From: Tolypeutes matacus
Taxonomy: Eukaryota > Chordata > Mammalia > Cingulata > Chlamyphoridae
Direction of reading: 5' to 3'
Length of the DNA: 64,000 bases
Assembly: GCA_026826555.1 (NCBI GenBank)
Contig: JAKSZT010054569.1
Location: forward strand, 3,896,258-3,960,257
Shown here piece after piece: positions 11,746 through 24,700 of this stretch. Numbering within the stretch: the stretch's first letter is position 1; each line of letters opens with the position of its first letter. The position numbers were made by a program, and so were the translations under genes. Under the pieces are notes generated by a model. That model was given only the letters and a program-made list of their open reading frames with translations. It made no database searches and was not told the origin of the DNA.

Positions 11746-12560
11746 TTTAACAGTTTTATTGAAGTTTTATCACATTTTCTTCTAGAAGTGTTATAGTTTT
11801 AGGTTTTAAAATTAGTTCTATGATCCATATGAGTTAAATTTTGTATATGGTTCAAGGTATTGAAGCTTTTGTTGGTTTTTTTGCTGTTGTTTTTTGTTTT
11901 TTATGTGAATATTCAATTGTTCCAGCACAATTTGTTGAAAACATTATCCTTTTTCTTCTAAATTGCCTTTACTCGTTTGTCAAATACCAGTTGTCCATAT
12001 ATATGTGAGTCTATTTCTGGATATGCTATTTTGTTTCAATGTCCTGTATTAGTCTCTTTATTTTTAGACCAATACCATACTGTCTTGATTACTGTAGCTT
12101 TTACAAGAAGTCTTGAAATCAGGTAGTGTTAAGTCCTCCAATTTTGTTCTTTTTCAAAGTTGTTTCGGCTGTTCTAGGCTCTCTGTATTTCATAATGAAT
12201 CTTAGAATCAATAAATATTGCTAATTTCTACCAAAAATAAAAGCCTCCTGGGACTGTTGAACCTATACACCAATTTGGAAAGAACTGGTATCCTACAATG
12301 TTCATGAGTGATATTGGACTGTACTCTTCTTTTCTTGTAATATATTTTTGTCTGGTCTTGTTATCAGGTAGTGACGTCCTCATAAAACAAGAAGTATTCC
12401 TACCTTTTCAATCTTCTGAAAGAATTTGTGTTATTGTTTCTTCCCTAAGTATTGGTAAAATTTCCAGTGAAGTCATCTGTGCCTAGAGTTTTCTTTATGG
12501 GAAGGTATTTAACTATGATAGACATAAGGTTATTCAGGTTATCTATTTCTTCTTGAATAA
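11746..12560 (-). mobile_element. L1 fragment, ORF2 C-terminal side, antisense
   Basis: Reverse-strand L1 ORF2 text: 'accaataccatactgtcttg', 'actgtagcttttacaagaag' and 'tattcaggttatctatttct'. It is degenerate, with stops in all frames. Confidence 0.8.
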
Positions 12561-12679
12561 GCCTTGGTAAAAACTGAGAAATTTTTAAAACGAACACACA
12601 AGCAAACATGCCATAGGCCATCAGAGTGATAGCATCATAACTCATCATTTAACCTCCTGAAAATTCAACTGTACACTTC

Positions 12680-13615
12680 TGAGGCAATTAAATTCCTAAT
12701 TTTATTTTGAAAATAGTTTTGACTTCCTGGAGCCTCTTAAAGTGTCTTAGGGATACCAGGTATCTCTGTCTAATTTATAAATGATATTGTGGCTGAAAGG
12801 GGTTGTTTGTGGACATAAATGTCAATTGAAAGGAAACTAGAGAATAATCTAAGATATGTATAACATGGTGATTTTGGTAGTAGATGAAGACTGTGGTTAA
12901 TATTATTAAACATAAGAATGTTCTTCTTTGACAAAGTGTTAAGAATATGGTGATACATGGGAAAATTACAACTAATATAACTTATGAACAATAGTTAACA
13001 GTAATATTGTAATATTTTTGTGGCAACAGTAAAGAAAATACATCAATTCGAAGAGACAACTATAGGGGGATATAATGGGGTATGAAATTTTTCCTTTTGG
13101 AGTATTGAAAACGTTCTAAAATTGACTGAGGTGATGATATACAACTCTGTGATGAAGATGAGAGCCACTGAGGTGTACACTTTGAATGGACTGTACAAAA
13201 CATGGGACTGTGTAACACAGGGAATCCAGTGGTGGAAGATGGACTATGATTAACAAGACAAATATGAGAACATTCTCTCTTGTTCTATATGTACATGTAT
13301 ATACTCTATATGTATATTATAACAAATGTATAATATTAATATAGGGTGTTAATAATCAGGTGGGTTGGGGGGGAAATACACCAAATATAAGATATGGCCC
13401 ATAGTTAGTAGTAATATTTTGACAATGCTATTTTATAGTTTGTAACAAATGTTTTATAACAATGAAAGGTGTTGGTGATGTGTGAGGTATGGGAGCACTG
13501 TGATGCTACGCATGTTTGTTTTGCAAGTTCACAACTTTTACTATACACTTATTATTTATGTATGTTCATGTATGAATAACAAACTTCAATAAAAGTTTAT
13601 TTAATAAAAAAAGAT
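12680..13615 (+). mobile_element. L1-type 3' UTR
   Basis: It contains L1 3'-UTR-like text (acaactctgtgatgaagatg, gccactgaggtgtacacttt). It ends with ~230 bp (13385-13613) that matches the tail of the two composite retroposons, including 'tgtatgttcatgtatgaata' and an A-rich end. Confidence 0.7.
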
Positions 13616-13619
13616 AAGG

Positions 13620-14690
13620 AAGGTTTTCAAGGGTCCCTGATTACAATTGAACAATCGGCTTCTGAAACTGGAAAACAAAATTGGTTAGAGGTGGATGTTT
13701 CCTCTACTCTTATGGGCTCTGGGTCCAAGGATAGCCACCTAGTAGCACCTGAGTCCCTAAAATAGCCCACTGCCAAGACTTTATATGAATATACCCACCA
13801 TGGCCCAGAAACCCTCATTTCAAACAAGAAGCAAGGCAAGTATATGATTCTGTCCACCTGTCAATTACATAATACTGTTAAAACATTAAAGCTGGGACAA
13901 GGTCAAATACCACAACTGACAAGGCTCTTTGAACATCTTCAAATGGACTTTATACATTTACTCCCTTCTATGGGATATGAATATGTCCTTGTTATTGTAT
14001 GTCCATTTTCTGAATGAATAGAGGTTTTTCCTGTCATAAGGCTACTGCCCTCATAGTGCTAAAAAGGTATTAGACTTTCCCCATCTGGAGAATTCCTGCT
14101 ATTCTCTCAAGGAACAAAGGTACCCCTTTCCCTGAAACTGTAATCAAGGAACTTTGCAAGATATTACCCATCAACCAAAAGCTTCACTGTCCCTACCATC
14201 CTCAATCATCAGAAAAGGTAGAAAGAACAAATGATATCTTAAAACTTAAATTAGCTAAATTATCTGAATCTCTCTCTCTGACTTGGCAAATCCCTTAGCT
14301 TTGATGGCCATAAAACTTAGTCCCTCAAGAAAACATTAGCTACTCCCTTTTAAATCATAATGGGAAGAACCATGAGGCTCATTATTTCTCCTACAATACT
14401 GGGCTCCAATCTATTACAATCAGAAATTGCTAATTATTTTAAGGGCCTAATCAAATATACACAGGTCCACCATTCACAGATCCAGGCTGCCATTCCTGAG
14501 ATTCCTCTACAGTTGAACTCTACATAACCTTCAACCTGGAGACTTGGTACACTGGAAAGATATCAACAAAAGACTGCTTTAGAATCTAGATGGAAAAGAC
14601 CTTATCAAATCTTATTGACCATGACTACAGCAATAAAACTACAGAGAATAGGACCCTGGGTCCATGGGTCAAGCCCTTGAGAGGTCACTC
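13620..14690 (+). pseudogene. ERV pol remnant (integrase region)
   Basis: Broken frames show an integrase-core-like block (a 'HLQMDFI' motif around 13935, containing the first catalytic Asp context), followed by degraded core and a C-terminal region. Multiple in-frame stops and frameshifts occur, for example after the CPFSE stretch near 14015. It is similar to class I retroviral integrases. It is non-functional. Confidence 0.8.
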
Positions 14691-14949
14691 CACTTCGGAA
14701 CCTCAAGCTAAAATTGACACGAGGATTCCAGAAGCAGATGGCATCTGATGTAGACAGCGTCTGTCCAAGACATCAGAATAAGGAGATGATGTCCAAGATC
14801 CCCACCTGGGTTTCCTTGTCTTATTCCCTATCTCTTCCTTTTCACCATCTGTCTAAACATTCTGTTATTCATTGTATACCCCTTGCAATGCCCAAACTCC
14901 ATTCCCAATAATATCCTACCATCACCATGATTTTTTTTAATCTTCTCTT

Positions 14950-16363
14950 TACCCTATTCTGCCCTGTGTATTCTTGAACACAATTTTTTCATCCTTCTAG
15001 CACACCATATAGCAAATGAAACCAATCAGAGTAACTGCTGGGTCTGTGCCCATCTCACACTTAGTCCTCACACAGGTAATTCCTTTAATAACCAACCCCT
15101 TACATTTGGAGGCTTGGCCCTGACAGGAAACATAAGATATACCCAATCAGATAGATCTTTTTGGAATGACTCTGGGCCTTGCCTTAAGAATCACAAGACT
15201 GGGATCATAATGTAGTCTCTAGCCCAAGGAACAAGGTGTTTTACTAGAAACCAGACAGATAACAATGGCCACCCTATACGGCAAGTATATGTTCAGTTTC
15301 TATATGCCAAGATACTTTCATGAAATAGGGACATACTATAGGGGCCAGACCTCTTTTAGAGACACCATTTTTCTTCAACCATGCTGAGGTTTTAAAAACA
15401 TAAGAACACATTACACTCAAGGCACATACTTCTGATGGGCTGAAGGGTCAGGCAAAAGAAACTGTTGGTTAAATGAGACCAAATAACAACGAAGATGATG
15501 ATGGTTATAACCCTCCTTTTGGAGTTTACATCCAATTAGCTCTATAAGCCAATATTTCATTCCTTAAAGGCAGTTGATTTTCAAGGACATTATTTTATAT
15601 GTGGACACAAGTCATACAAAGTACTACCCATAAATTGTGTTGGTTTCTATTATATAGCTTATGCTGCTCCCCAAATGGCTTTTTAGGATAGGCTTCCAAA
15701 CGGGAAAATTATAAACATGAGGATTCTTGTGACCTCTACCCATACTATAGAAACTTGTGAAGAGACTAATGCCAGACTAGAGACAGATCTAAATGGATCA
15801 TGGAAAAACCCATTAACCCAGGCTAAACTCACTGGGTTTTCTGGTCTTGGCATGGTTCCCCCTTGTCTCTGGAGCAGCTATCTCCTTCCTGCGTTGGAAG
15901 ATAAACTATAAGATTACATATGGTAATAGAAAACATAGCTGTAGAGTTAGAAAACCTGTCTCCCACCTAGGGCAGGCTATCAGCTCACTAGCTAACAAAG
16001 TATCGGAACTTTGTAAAATGACTCTACAAAATCGTTTGGCATTATACTGTATTCTGGCTTCCCAAGGAGGTATGTGTGCACTAGTGGGTACCCAGTGCTC
16101 TCTATTTTAAATGGCAGTCAAAAAGAAGTTTACAAAGAGATAGTGGCAGCAGAAGCCCATGCTAAAGATGCAGCCAAATCAGCTTACATACCTCTTGAGT
16201 CTGATTGGTCTGATTCTCTTTTTGGTGGACTTCTAGGGTCACAGGTACCTTGGCTCAGGATAATAGGGGCACTTGTTATACTCTTAACCATAATATTCAT
16301 AATATCCCTCATTCATTATCTGATCTTTCAACTCTTGAGTACTACTGTACAGCCACTAACATA
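14950..16363 (+). pseudogene. ERV env remnant (SU and TM)
   Basis: The surface-subunit part shows a CWVC (CxxC) motif near 15038, the hallmark of gammaretrovirus-type Env. The transmembrane-subunit part (about 15960-16363) shows the heptad/ectodomain pattern. In its CX6CC position the second cysteine codon reads as serine. A hydrophobic membrane anchor (about 16255-16345) and a short tail follow. Frame shifts near 16060-16110 split the TM region. It is inactive. Confidence 0.8.
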
Positions 16364-16479
16364 ACAAATGATACAACTAAGGATACAGAACCAGGGCTAA
16401 TGGAATGATGAAAATATTGAACTTCTGTGGAATCAATAATGAAACAGAGAGACGTTTATTGACGAGTTTAAGGGAATGA

Positions 16480-16496
16480 CAAAAAAGGGGGGAAAT
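16480..16496 (+). other. ERV polypurine tract
   Basis: caaaaaaggggggaaat lies immediately 5' of the LTR start, the expected plus-strand priming position. Confidence 0.8.
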
Positions 16497-16497
16497 T

Positions 16498-16868
16498 GAT
16501 GAAAGAAAGCCCTGGGAAACCCTCAGAGCCAAAACACTTGTGCCCTACTTCCTCTTTGAGCTTTCTCTTGAGCTTCCTCTTGATATCCTTTGAAATTTGA
16601 AATCCCCACCAAGGTGGCTGACCCTAGTCCATTACATTTGATGCAATACAAAGTAAAGCCCACCTGTCCTAAACCTGCCCCTATAAGATAGACAAGCCTC
16701 TGTCCAATCAATAAGAGTAGAGTAACTTCCTTTTTATTTGCCATCCCTAGAAGATCAAAGCTACTTCCATTTTTGTATGTTAACAGGCTTCCCTGCTGCA
16801 GCAAAATTTCTGGTGTCCCAAATAAAATGCAATAATACGCAAACTTGACTCCAATTTGTCTGTCAACA
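16498..16868 (+). mobile_element. ERV 3' LTR
   Basis: 371 bp from tgatgaaagaaagccctggg to ..ctgtcaaca (TG..CA). It has a TATA-like tataagata near 16682 and a poly-A signal aataaa at 16821-16826. No matching 5' LTR exists in the window. Confidence 0.8.
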
Positions 16869-17366
16869 CAAGAGAAAAGAAAAGAGAAAGAAGTGAATAT
16901 AATTCTATCTTATATTTCAATGAAATACTTTCTAGTTCAGAATAAATTCAACACTTTAAAATGAAAATCAAATGACTAAATAAAATAAAAAATATTTCTA
17001 TTCTGTACCGGCTCCAAGTTCGGAAGTATATTCAGTGTAATCACATTCACTATCTCATTTAATACTACCAACAACCCTGTAAGGTGTGCATAACTGACCT
17101 CACTTTAGCAATCGGCAAAACAATGACTTGGAAAAGAATTTAGTAAATTTTATACTTCCTTGATTATTTTCAAAAAGAGAGAGAAAATAGAATGAAGGGA
17201 GGAAGAAATGGACAGAGGAGACTACCAGATTTGAAGGAGCTAGTAAAATATAAATAAAGAAACCATGATATTAAAAACCACTCATTCACTGAACCAAATG
17301 CCTTTATTTATCTAGCTGTAATGCACCAGGTGTCTTTGGGAAGAAATACTCTCCTCCATAATCTAG
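16869..17366. other. No gene; possible MIR/L2 fragment
   Basis: 'atctcatttaatactaccaa' and 'caaccctgtaaggtgtgcat' (about 17050-17100) resemble an ancient MIR/L2 segment. The rest is A-rich unique sequence. Confidence 0.45.
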
Positions 17367-17368
17367 AG

Positions 17369-17592
17369 CAGGGATTGGCAAACCACTTCCCACAGGGCCA
17401 AACTGGGCCCAGTGTCTGTTTTGAAAATAAAATTTTACTGGAATACAGCCACACTCATTCATTTACATATTGTCTATAGCTGCTTTCATGCTACTTGAGG
17501 CAAAGTTGAGTATTGTGACAGAGACCATATGGCCTGCAAGTCTAAATTTTACCATCTTGCCCTTTATAGAAGTTTACCAAACTCTCATCTAG
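17369..17592 (+). mobile_element. hAT-type DNA transposon fossil
   Basis: It has 'cagggattggcaaacc', 'actggaatacagccacactc', 'tattgtctatagctgctttc' and 'gagaccatatggcctgcaag', ending agtttaccaaactct. The ends are inverted relative to each other (ttggcaaacc/agtttaccaa), a widespread mammalian pattern. Confidence 0.75.
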
Positions 17593-17930
17593 CATGTGTA
17601 TTTTCCTATAAACCCTGCTTCTCAAGAGAAGCAAGGCAAAATGCTAAAGGGGAGATGGGAGCAGGGTGGGGAGAAAAGGACAATAAACCAAAAGTAGTCA
17701 TGTCATGGATCCCCTACTAAAAGAAAGAATAGAAAGATTACAGTTCCCTATATAATACAGTCTTAGTCCTTCTCACTAATTTTGTTGTGATTAACTCTCA
17801 TATGTAAATTTTGGCTCAAACTTAGCAATGATAAATCAAATTTGTTAGAGGGATACATTCCTTCATTTATAAAAGTAATTCTACTCCTATTTGATTAGAC
17901 AGAAACTATTTCCTTTAAGATAAGAGGATG
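17593..17930. other. No recognisable feature
   Basis: AT-rich unique sequence. Confidence 0.55.
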
Positions 17931-17932
17931 AT

Positions 17933-18098
17933 GGGGGGCGGATGTGGCTCAAGTGGTTGGGCATCCATCTGCCATATGAAGGGACCCAGGTTCGATCCCC
18001 GGGACCTCCTGGTAAAATAAAAATAGAAGGTGTGCAGGCAAGCATGCCTTCTATTAATAAATAAAAGTAAATAAATAAATCTTTTCAAAAAAAAGAAG
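17933..18098 (+). mobile_element. DAS SINE
   Basis: It has 'gatgtggctcaagtggttgg', the B-box 'ggttcgatccccgggacctc' and an (aaat)n/A tail. The flanks aagaggatgatg and aagaagatgagg may be a diverged target duplication. Confidence 0.88.
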
Positions 18099-19155
18099 AA
18101 GAAGATGAGGGTTTCCTGTGAGTTCTTTAGGATCTCAAGCACCAGACAACTGTTTCGCTTTAAAGACATTTCACAAAATGCATCTCTGACACAACCTGGA
18201 GCAGTTAATGTCTGCTGCTAAGGTTTCCACTACAGATGCAAGAAAAAGAAGGTCCTTGCACTTTCTGTCTGTCTGGTTGTGGCATCCAAGATTGAATGAG
18301 GGAATACAAGAAATTCTAAAAACGTGAGGAAGGGGAAATAATCTTTGCAACTGAGAAATAAACTTAACAACAACAACAACAACAACAAAAAAGACATTTC
18401 ACAAGCGTGTGTTAAAACAGCCTTTATTTCTAAAAGCTGCTTATTAAGTGTGACTTTATTGGATCAAAAAATTCCCTAAACTAAGAAGGCTCAAATTCTG
18501 AGGCATCATTTAACCTGTGGTTTAGAGAAAAAACTTTATGAGGTCAGCTTTTGACTTTATACTCATTTATCAGGATTAGAGGGCTTTTTAATGTTTGTTA
18601 TCTTATGCTTGCTGAGAAACAACTAAAATCAATACATAGCACCCTAACAAGCTTGCTGGATTTTAAATAAAGACAAATTTTTTGGAAAATTATCAGCTTC
18701 CTTCCTAGCAAACAGGTAAAACTAAATGACTTTCAAACAATTCCAAATAATAAAGCACAATGTAAGAATTCTTCTAAAAAGAAAATTCCAGGGGGATTAA
18801 TCAACTAAGTCTCTTCTTCTGGGTCCACAGAATGCAAAATCCTCCCCTGTTCCTACAGTAAGGAAGAAGAATGAAAATTTTCAAAACTCTGTCAACTTAC
18901 TAAGACTCAGTTTTTGATGACAAAATCACAAAATAGGACTGTCACTTCATGCCATTACCTATTTCCCCTTACTATAAGAAAGAATAATGCCACTTGAAAT
19001 GAGTTTTCCCCAGTAGCACTTTTTTAAACTTTACAAAGAGAGAACATTAGTAAGATTATCATATTCAAGTACACCAAAAATTAAAACTATTTCATGAAAA
19101 GCCAAAATATGATTATTTTGGCTACTATGCTATCATTTCAGTCATTTCCGCTCAA
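18099..19155. other. No gene; (AAC)n run
   Basis: An (aac)n microsatellite lies at about 18367-18390 (ttaacaacaacaacaacaac). The rest looks unique. Confidence 0.6.
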
Positions 19156-19614
19156 AAATTTACTTGCTCATTCCAGTTTTTAAGTTTCCATGCCATTTCC
19201 ACAACTCATTTTGTCAAATACTGACAGAATATTTCCTAATCATTCACAGCCTCCCTGACACCAACAATCTGGCTTCTATCCTGACCATTCTACTGAAAAT
19301 ATTCTCCCTGCTCTCACCACCCCTATCCTCCTACTCAAATTACTTGGTTCTATTCTTGGTTATTCAATGGCATCTGAGTATTCTCTTTTTCATTAGCATT
19401 TTAAAACCTTCAGCTGAAATGACTCTAGGCTCCTGCTGACCATCTACCCTATACGATGATTCTCTTCCACTGGACCCTCTAAGTTAGAACCTTGGATTTC
19501 CCATGGTTGTATGATAAACTTCCTCCTTCAAAAGGCTCACTTTAGCTTCCATATCACCATCTTCTCCACCTTGACCTCTTATCTCCTCTCTAGTCCCAGT
19601 GCTGATAAACTATC
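19156..19614 (+). repeat. Possible L2 (CR1-clade LINE) fragment
   Basis: 'caacaatctggcttctatcc' then 'tctcctctctagtcccagtg' resembles the pyrimidine-rich L2 ORF upstream of RT. It is weak and diverged. Confidence 0.3.
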
Positions 19615-19629
19615 AAAAGTAGACCTTCT

Positions 19630-20459
19630 CATTATTCACAATAGCCAAAAGCTGGAAACAACCCACGTGTCCATCAACTGATGAATGGATAAACAAATTG
19701 TGGAGTATACACATAATGGAATATTATGCAGCAGTAAGAAGAAATGAAGTCGTGAAACATAAAACAACATGGATGAGCCTGGAGGACATTCATGAGTGAA
19801 GCAAGCCAGACAAAAAAGGGAAAATACTGTATGATTGCCCTATTATGAATTAAATATATTATGTGAAATATGAATATGGGTAGAATTGTATAAATAAGAC
19901 CGTTTTTCCTTGAAGCTGAAAATTTTTAAGTTAAAACTACACAATGTTAATATCAGACACACACAAAAAAACATTAAACTAAGTGAAGGAGACCAGATAC
20001 AGAGTACTACATAATGTATGATTCCATTTATATAAAATGTAAATATAAATCAATTCATAAAGATGAAAGATTAGCTTTTTACGTAGGTCTGAGGAAGAAA
20101 TGCTAAGGAGTTTGCAGTCTTTCTTTTTGGAGTAATGAAATTACTACAGAATTTTTAAGGTGCTAAATGTACAACATTGTGATTATGCTAAAAGCCATTG
20201 ATTATATACTTTGGAAAGAATACCAGAAACAGCAGCGATGCACAGTGGGGGAAGCATAGAGAGGTTGAAAGGTGAGGAATTTTCTTGTTTGTTTCTTTGT
20301 CTGTTTTTTTTTTTTCATTTTTATTATTATTGAAATAATGAAAATGCTCTAATAATGATTGAAGTGATAAACTATGTGATTATAGCAAATACCATTGACT
20401 GTACACCTTGGAGGAACTGTATGCTTTATTAATATGTATCAATAAAATTGATTTTTAAA
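19630..20459 (+). mobile_element. 5'-truncated L1 (3' end)
   Basis: Flanked by a perfect 15-bp duplication, aaaagtagaccttct, at 19615-19629 and 20460-20474. It carries 'aatagccaaaagctggaaac', 'catggatgagcctggaggac' and the 3' UTR with an A-rich end. It belongs to the same L1 subfamily as 38150-39000. Confidence 0.93.
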
Positions 20460-20819
20460 AAAAGTAGACCTTCTGTCAACAGCTCCCACTAAATACTTAT
20501 GGTCTTAGATGAGTAACTTGAACTTCTTTGGGCTTCACTTTCTTCTTATGCCAAATAAATAATTTTTTCAGGAAGAAAAACCAAAGGGTAGGGTCTTCAG
20601 AGCTAGGAGAAAGAGGATGAGCAAAGTGAAGGTAGTGGGAATTATCTGACCACTGGCAGAACAGGGAAGAAAGCTGCCTGTTTCAGATTAACAGCACATT
20701 AAGAGTATGGGAGGGTGGGCTCAGGAAGCAGTAGCCAAAAAAAAGTCACTACTGGTTTCAAGTGAAGATTAAAGTAGACTACTCTGGCAATAATATTACA
20801 GGGAATTGGACATGCGAAG

Positions 20820-21385
20820 TGTAGCAGTTTGGTATTATTTATGAATTCCAAAAATAGATATTGGATTATGCTTGTAAACTGGTCTGTTCCTCTGGGTGTG
20901 ATTAAGTTATGATTAGGGCTTTGATTGGGTCAGGTCAGTAGGATGTTGAGTCCCTGCCCCTTGGTGGGTGGGGACTCAGAAATAAAACTACATGGCAGAG
21001 CAGAGGAGTTAGCTGGAGTTTTGATTTTGGAGTTCTGATGTGGAGTGTTAATGCTGGAGTCCAGGGAAGTAAGCACACAGAGAAGCTTGGTTGTGAGGAA
21101 GGGAAGAAGGCCACGGGAAAAGAGACAAGCCATTTGCCTGATAGTCTACAGCTGGCCTTGTGGAGAGACGCAAGCCCCAGGAAGAGAGGAACCCAGGAAG
21201 CCTGAACTCTTGGCAGATGTCGGCAGCCATCTTGCTCCAACACGTGGCAACAAACTTTGATGAGGGAAGTAACTTATGCATTATGGCCTGGTAACTGTAA
21301 GCCTCTACCCCAAATAAATAACGTTTTGTAAATGTCAACAGATTTCTGGTATTTTGTATCAGCACCCTTTTGGCTGACTAATACA
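20820..21385 (+). mobile_element. Solo LTR of the 'TGTGGCAGTTTG..GACTAATACA' family
   Basis: 566 bp, starting tgtagcagtttggtattatt and ending tggctgactaataca. A poly-A signal (ccccaaataaataacg) lies near 21308. The flanks cgaag and gcaag match at 3 of 5 positions. Confidence 0.8.
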
Positions 21386-21429
21386 GCAAGAAATGAGGCC
21401 AAGGAAATAAAATAGAGGGCTGGTACCCT

Positions 21430-21725
21430 GCGAGTCCATGTATAAGGGTGTCAAGACTACCTGCTTAATGAAATCTGAAATCATTCTCCTAGCATGCAAG
21501 ATCTTTCCCAACTTATCTTTCTGGTTTTACCTCTCATTATTCTCTTGCAAGACATTTATTTTCCAGCCTAGATTACTGTCTACTCCCCAAATCAATTATG
21601 CCTGCACAGTCCCAACACTGATCACACAATCCTCCATAGCTGAGCTGTCCTTCTTTCCTTTTCACTACTCTTTTAGAGGTATAGCTTATGGCGAAACCTG
21701 GTCACAAAGTTTTTCCTAATCATTT
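21430..21725 (+). repeat. Possible L2 fragment
   Basis: 'cctagattactgtctactcc' and 'gagctgtccttctttccttt' follow L2-like spacing. It is weak. Confidence 0.3.
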
Positions 21726-24700
21726 CAATCCATAACAATCTTTACCTTTTCTGACCTGAAGTGACAGAAATCAAGGTAAGTATCCAAAATAATCCTGGTG
21801 TATCACACATCAAGAACATACACGTCAGAAGATACTTTTAAAATATATTTTCTATGCCCTAGAACACCTGAAACCTGGACCTAAACTGTCCATCAGCCAG
21901 CCATCTTCCAGTGAGAGGCTCTGGAAACAGATTTAGCAGCCTTACAAACAGAAGCGTTTGTTGTTCAGAATCAGTGTCCCTACATTTAAAGGTGAAACAG
22001 TGTCTCTACATCTAAAGGTGAAACATGGTACCAATCTATCCGTGGCTGTCCTTTTCCAGTAATCAGTGACCAAGCACTCTGTGCTATGGGGAGTTATACT
22101 TGTGATGCTCTTCAAATCACTCTTTCTGCTGCTTATTATTAGATGTACTAGATTTTAGGGGAAGGGTCACAAATGAACCCACAGACCATGGCCTGCACAG
22201 AGTTTTTAAAACAATGTTTATCCATTGCCGTAACTTAAAAAGCAGGCGTTTTTCATATTAAACACACACACATCTGCATATCTGGCAACACTAGGCCCAC
22301 ACTCTCACATGGAAACAACTCTGCAGCTGAGTAACAGCTGCTCCCTTAAGATGAAACACACACATGCTAGTGTATTGCAGCTCTCACCACTTCCCACTGT
22401 ATTATATCAAGCCAGATTCACTCTTTTTTATCACTTGCCTGACCACACCTCCCCCACCCCACTCCCATCCCTGCATGTGAGCATCTAAGTTGGCAAACCT
22501 AAGTTTGATCAGAAAACAGATGGAGTGTTAGCAGGTGAACCTGCTAGCCAATGTTAGTCTGAGGAGTCAGCACTTACACAGGCTAACCTCAGTATACAAG
22601 GACCCTCAGGTGCTCTTCTCTATTCTAGTGACCTCCTTAGACCACCATATGGTTACAACCTGGATAAATCACTACACCTCTCTGTCTGTGCTTGGCTACT
22701 GCACCTGTCTTAGTAACCTGACCTTAATGCCTGACTTCTGCCTCTGCTTGGCAGAGTGACCTATATGCTACTACCCTACCCTGAGAGTGCCCTGACTAAT
22801 CAATATGCCTACAGTGGCTTCAGAAGGATGGGAGCCTCGCCTCCTGTTAAGGGTGGCCAATTTTTAGCTTTTTCACCCTTAATTCCTTTCTATATACTAT
22901 CATGATTCAGATTCCACAGTGGAACTAAATTGTAGCAAGCATTCCATCAGGATGAATGGGCTTGCTGTGTGATGTTAAATGATGTCAATAATATTACTGT
23001 AGAAACCAGAAGTCCAAGTACTTCATTCAGTTTAAGTACATTGGTTATAGCCCTGTTTCAGGTCTGGGCTAGAGCTCAATGGTACATACCTAGTTTAGAG
23101 ACACTACTGCATATTTAGACTATATAAAAAATTATGCTCTTTTCTTAACCAACTAGCAAAGTTAACATTAATATTTTTACACTGATTTTTTTAAATGTTA
23201 TATTTGTCATATCACTATCAGCAGGAAATTAACTGCTGTTTAACCTTCCAGGTCCATGAGATCCAGAGATTTTCCTAGATGTGTCTTCTATATGATGTTC
23301 CTGCAGGGGTTCCGAATGATAGCATTTTCACTTCACTATATTCTGTAGAAAGTTGGTTTATTATTTTAAAAGGCTAATTCAAACACACATCATGTTTACA
23401 AGTAATCTCCTCTCCTCCAAATACTATATTCTTAGTTTCTGAGTAATTCTTATTCAGATGATAAACATTTTAGCAGGCAATTAGTTCCTTTCCTTAGTTA
23501 TCTCAATATGGAGAGTGATTTTCAAAAAAAAAAAAAACAGCCTTCTTACTAAGCATCATATTCTTAGGTTTAATAATTCATAGGACAAAAATAAAGACAG
23601 GAAGCTTACACATAAGTCAATTTATAGCACAAACTAAAGAAAATAAAGAACAGCATCTTATAATGACTAGCTCCTCCAGAAGAGACAGTATAGAATTATA
23701 AAGCAATCTTTAGTTTACTATCCGTAGTAAATCCTTACACTTATATCAGTTCAACAACCCCCTTTATTATGGGGACTCTGATTTCTCCCCACAGATGTAA
23801 ACACACCTGAGCCCAAGCGGAAGTGATGTGAAGAAGTAGGTCTGGGCCTGACATATAGACTATACAATATGCGGAAGCTTCCTGTTAGGGAAGCAGAGGA
23901 TTTATATTACTTTTGCTTTTTGGATCACACTAGTTTGTGCTGGGTTTCTACATTATGCTTACAGCATTTTTATATAAATGATTTATATAACCCTTTGATT
24001 TGCCTCAAAAGAGTAAAATCTAGACTCTGAAGATGGGCTTCAGATTCAGAATAAATTTACTCACCCTCTATAAGAACCATAAACACTTGGAGTATAATAT
24101 TAAGCCAAATTACATCACGGAAAATTTTATATCTTTCTCATTCTATCATCAGAGGATTCTCTTAGTGGATAAAATAGGTATAGTTGTAGTATATTTATGA
24201 GTGGATGATGGCTTTCATCTTAATGTAATGAAATTCACCACAGAAAATCAGAGGATAAATACTCAAAGTCTATGCTATCTCAGTATTTAAACAGTCTACT
24301 TAACACTTTATTTCCTTGGGATGGTGATGTAAAACCACTGCTGAAGAACATGCTAACTCTAGGAAATCAGGGAGTTTAACTCGATACTTAAAATACAAGA
24401 TACAGGACTGGTAATTAGGTGAGGAGCAACCACATGCAAATAATATGTAAAGCAGATCCCTAATGCAAACTTCATTTGAAGTACATAGTCAAATGTTCCA
24501 AGTTGATATGATACAACAACTTTAGGAACTTAGAAACTTAGATCTTAAAACTTTTAACAGGTATGCTAAATCACTTCTGGTAAACTAGTAGGTTTCTTTT
24601 TTTCTTTCTATGCCTGCCCCCATCCTAATACTCAGATCCACCAATAGTCATATTTTGCCCATTTTCCTTACCATTATATCAATCAATCTATCCATTTTCT

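Larger units (their letters stand above)
13620..16868 (+). mobile_element. Class I (gammaretrovirus-like) endogenous retrovirus, 5'-truncated fossil
   Basis: No 5' LTR, gag, protease or RT is seen. The order is the integrase end of pol (about 13.6-14.7 kb), env remnant (about 14.95-16.36 kb), polypurine tract and one 3' LTR. Stops and frameshifts are present throughout, so no functional viral protein can be made. The left junction with the L1 3' UTR near 13.62 kb suggests truncation or deletion. Confidence 0.88.

Noticed and set aside
15717..16364. Domesticated env (syncytin-like) gene
   Set aside because: The env region is split by several stops and frameshifts and lacks an intact SU or signal peptide. 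It is a fossil.
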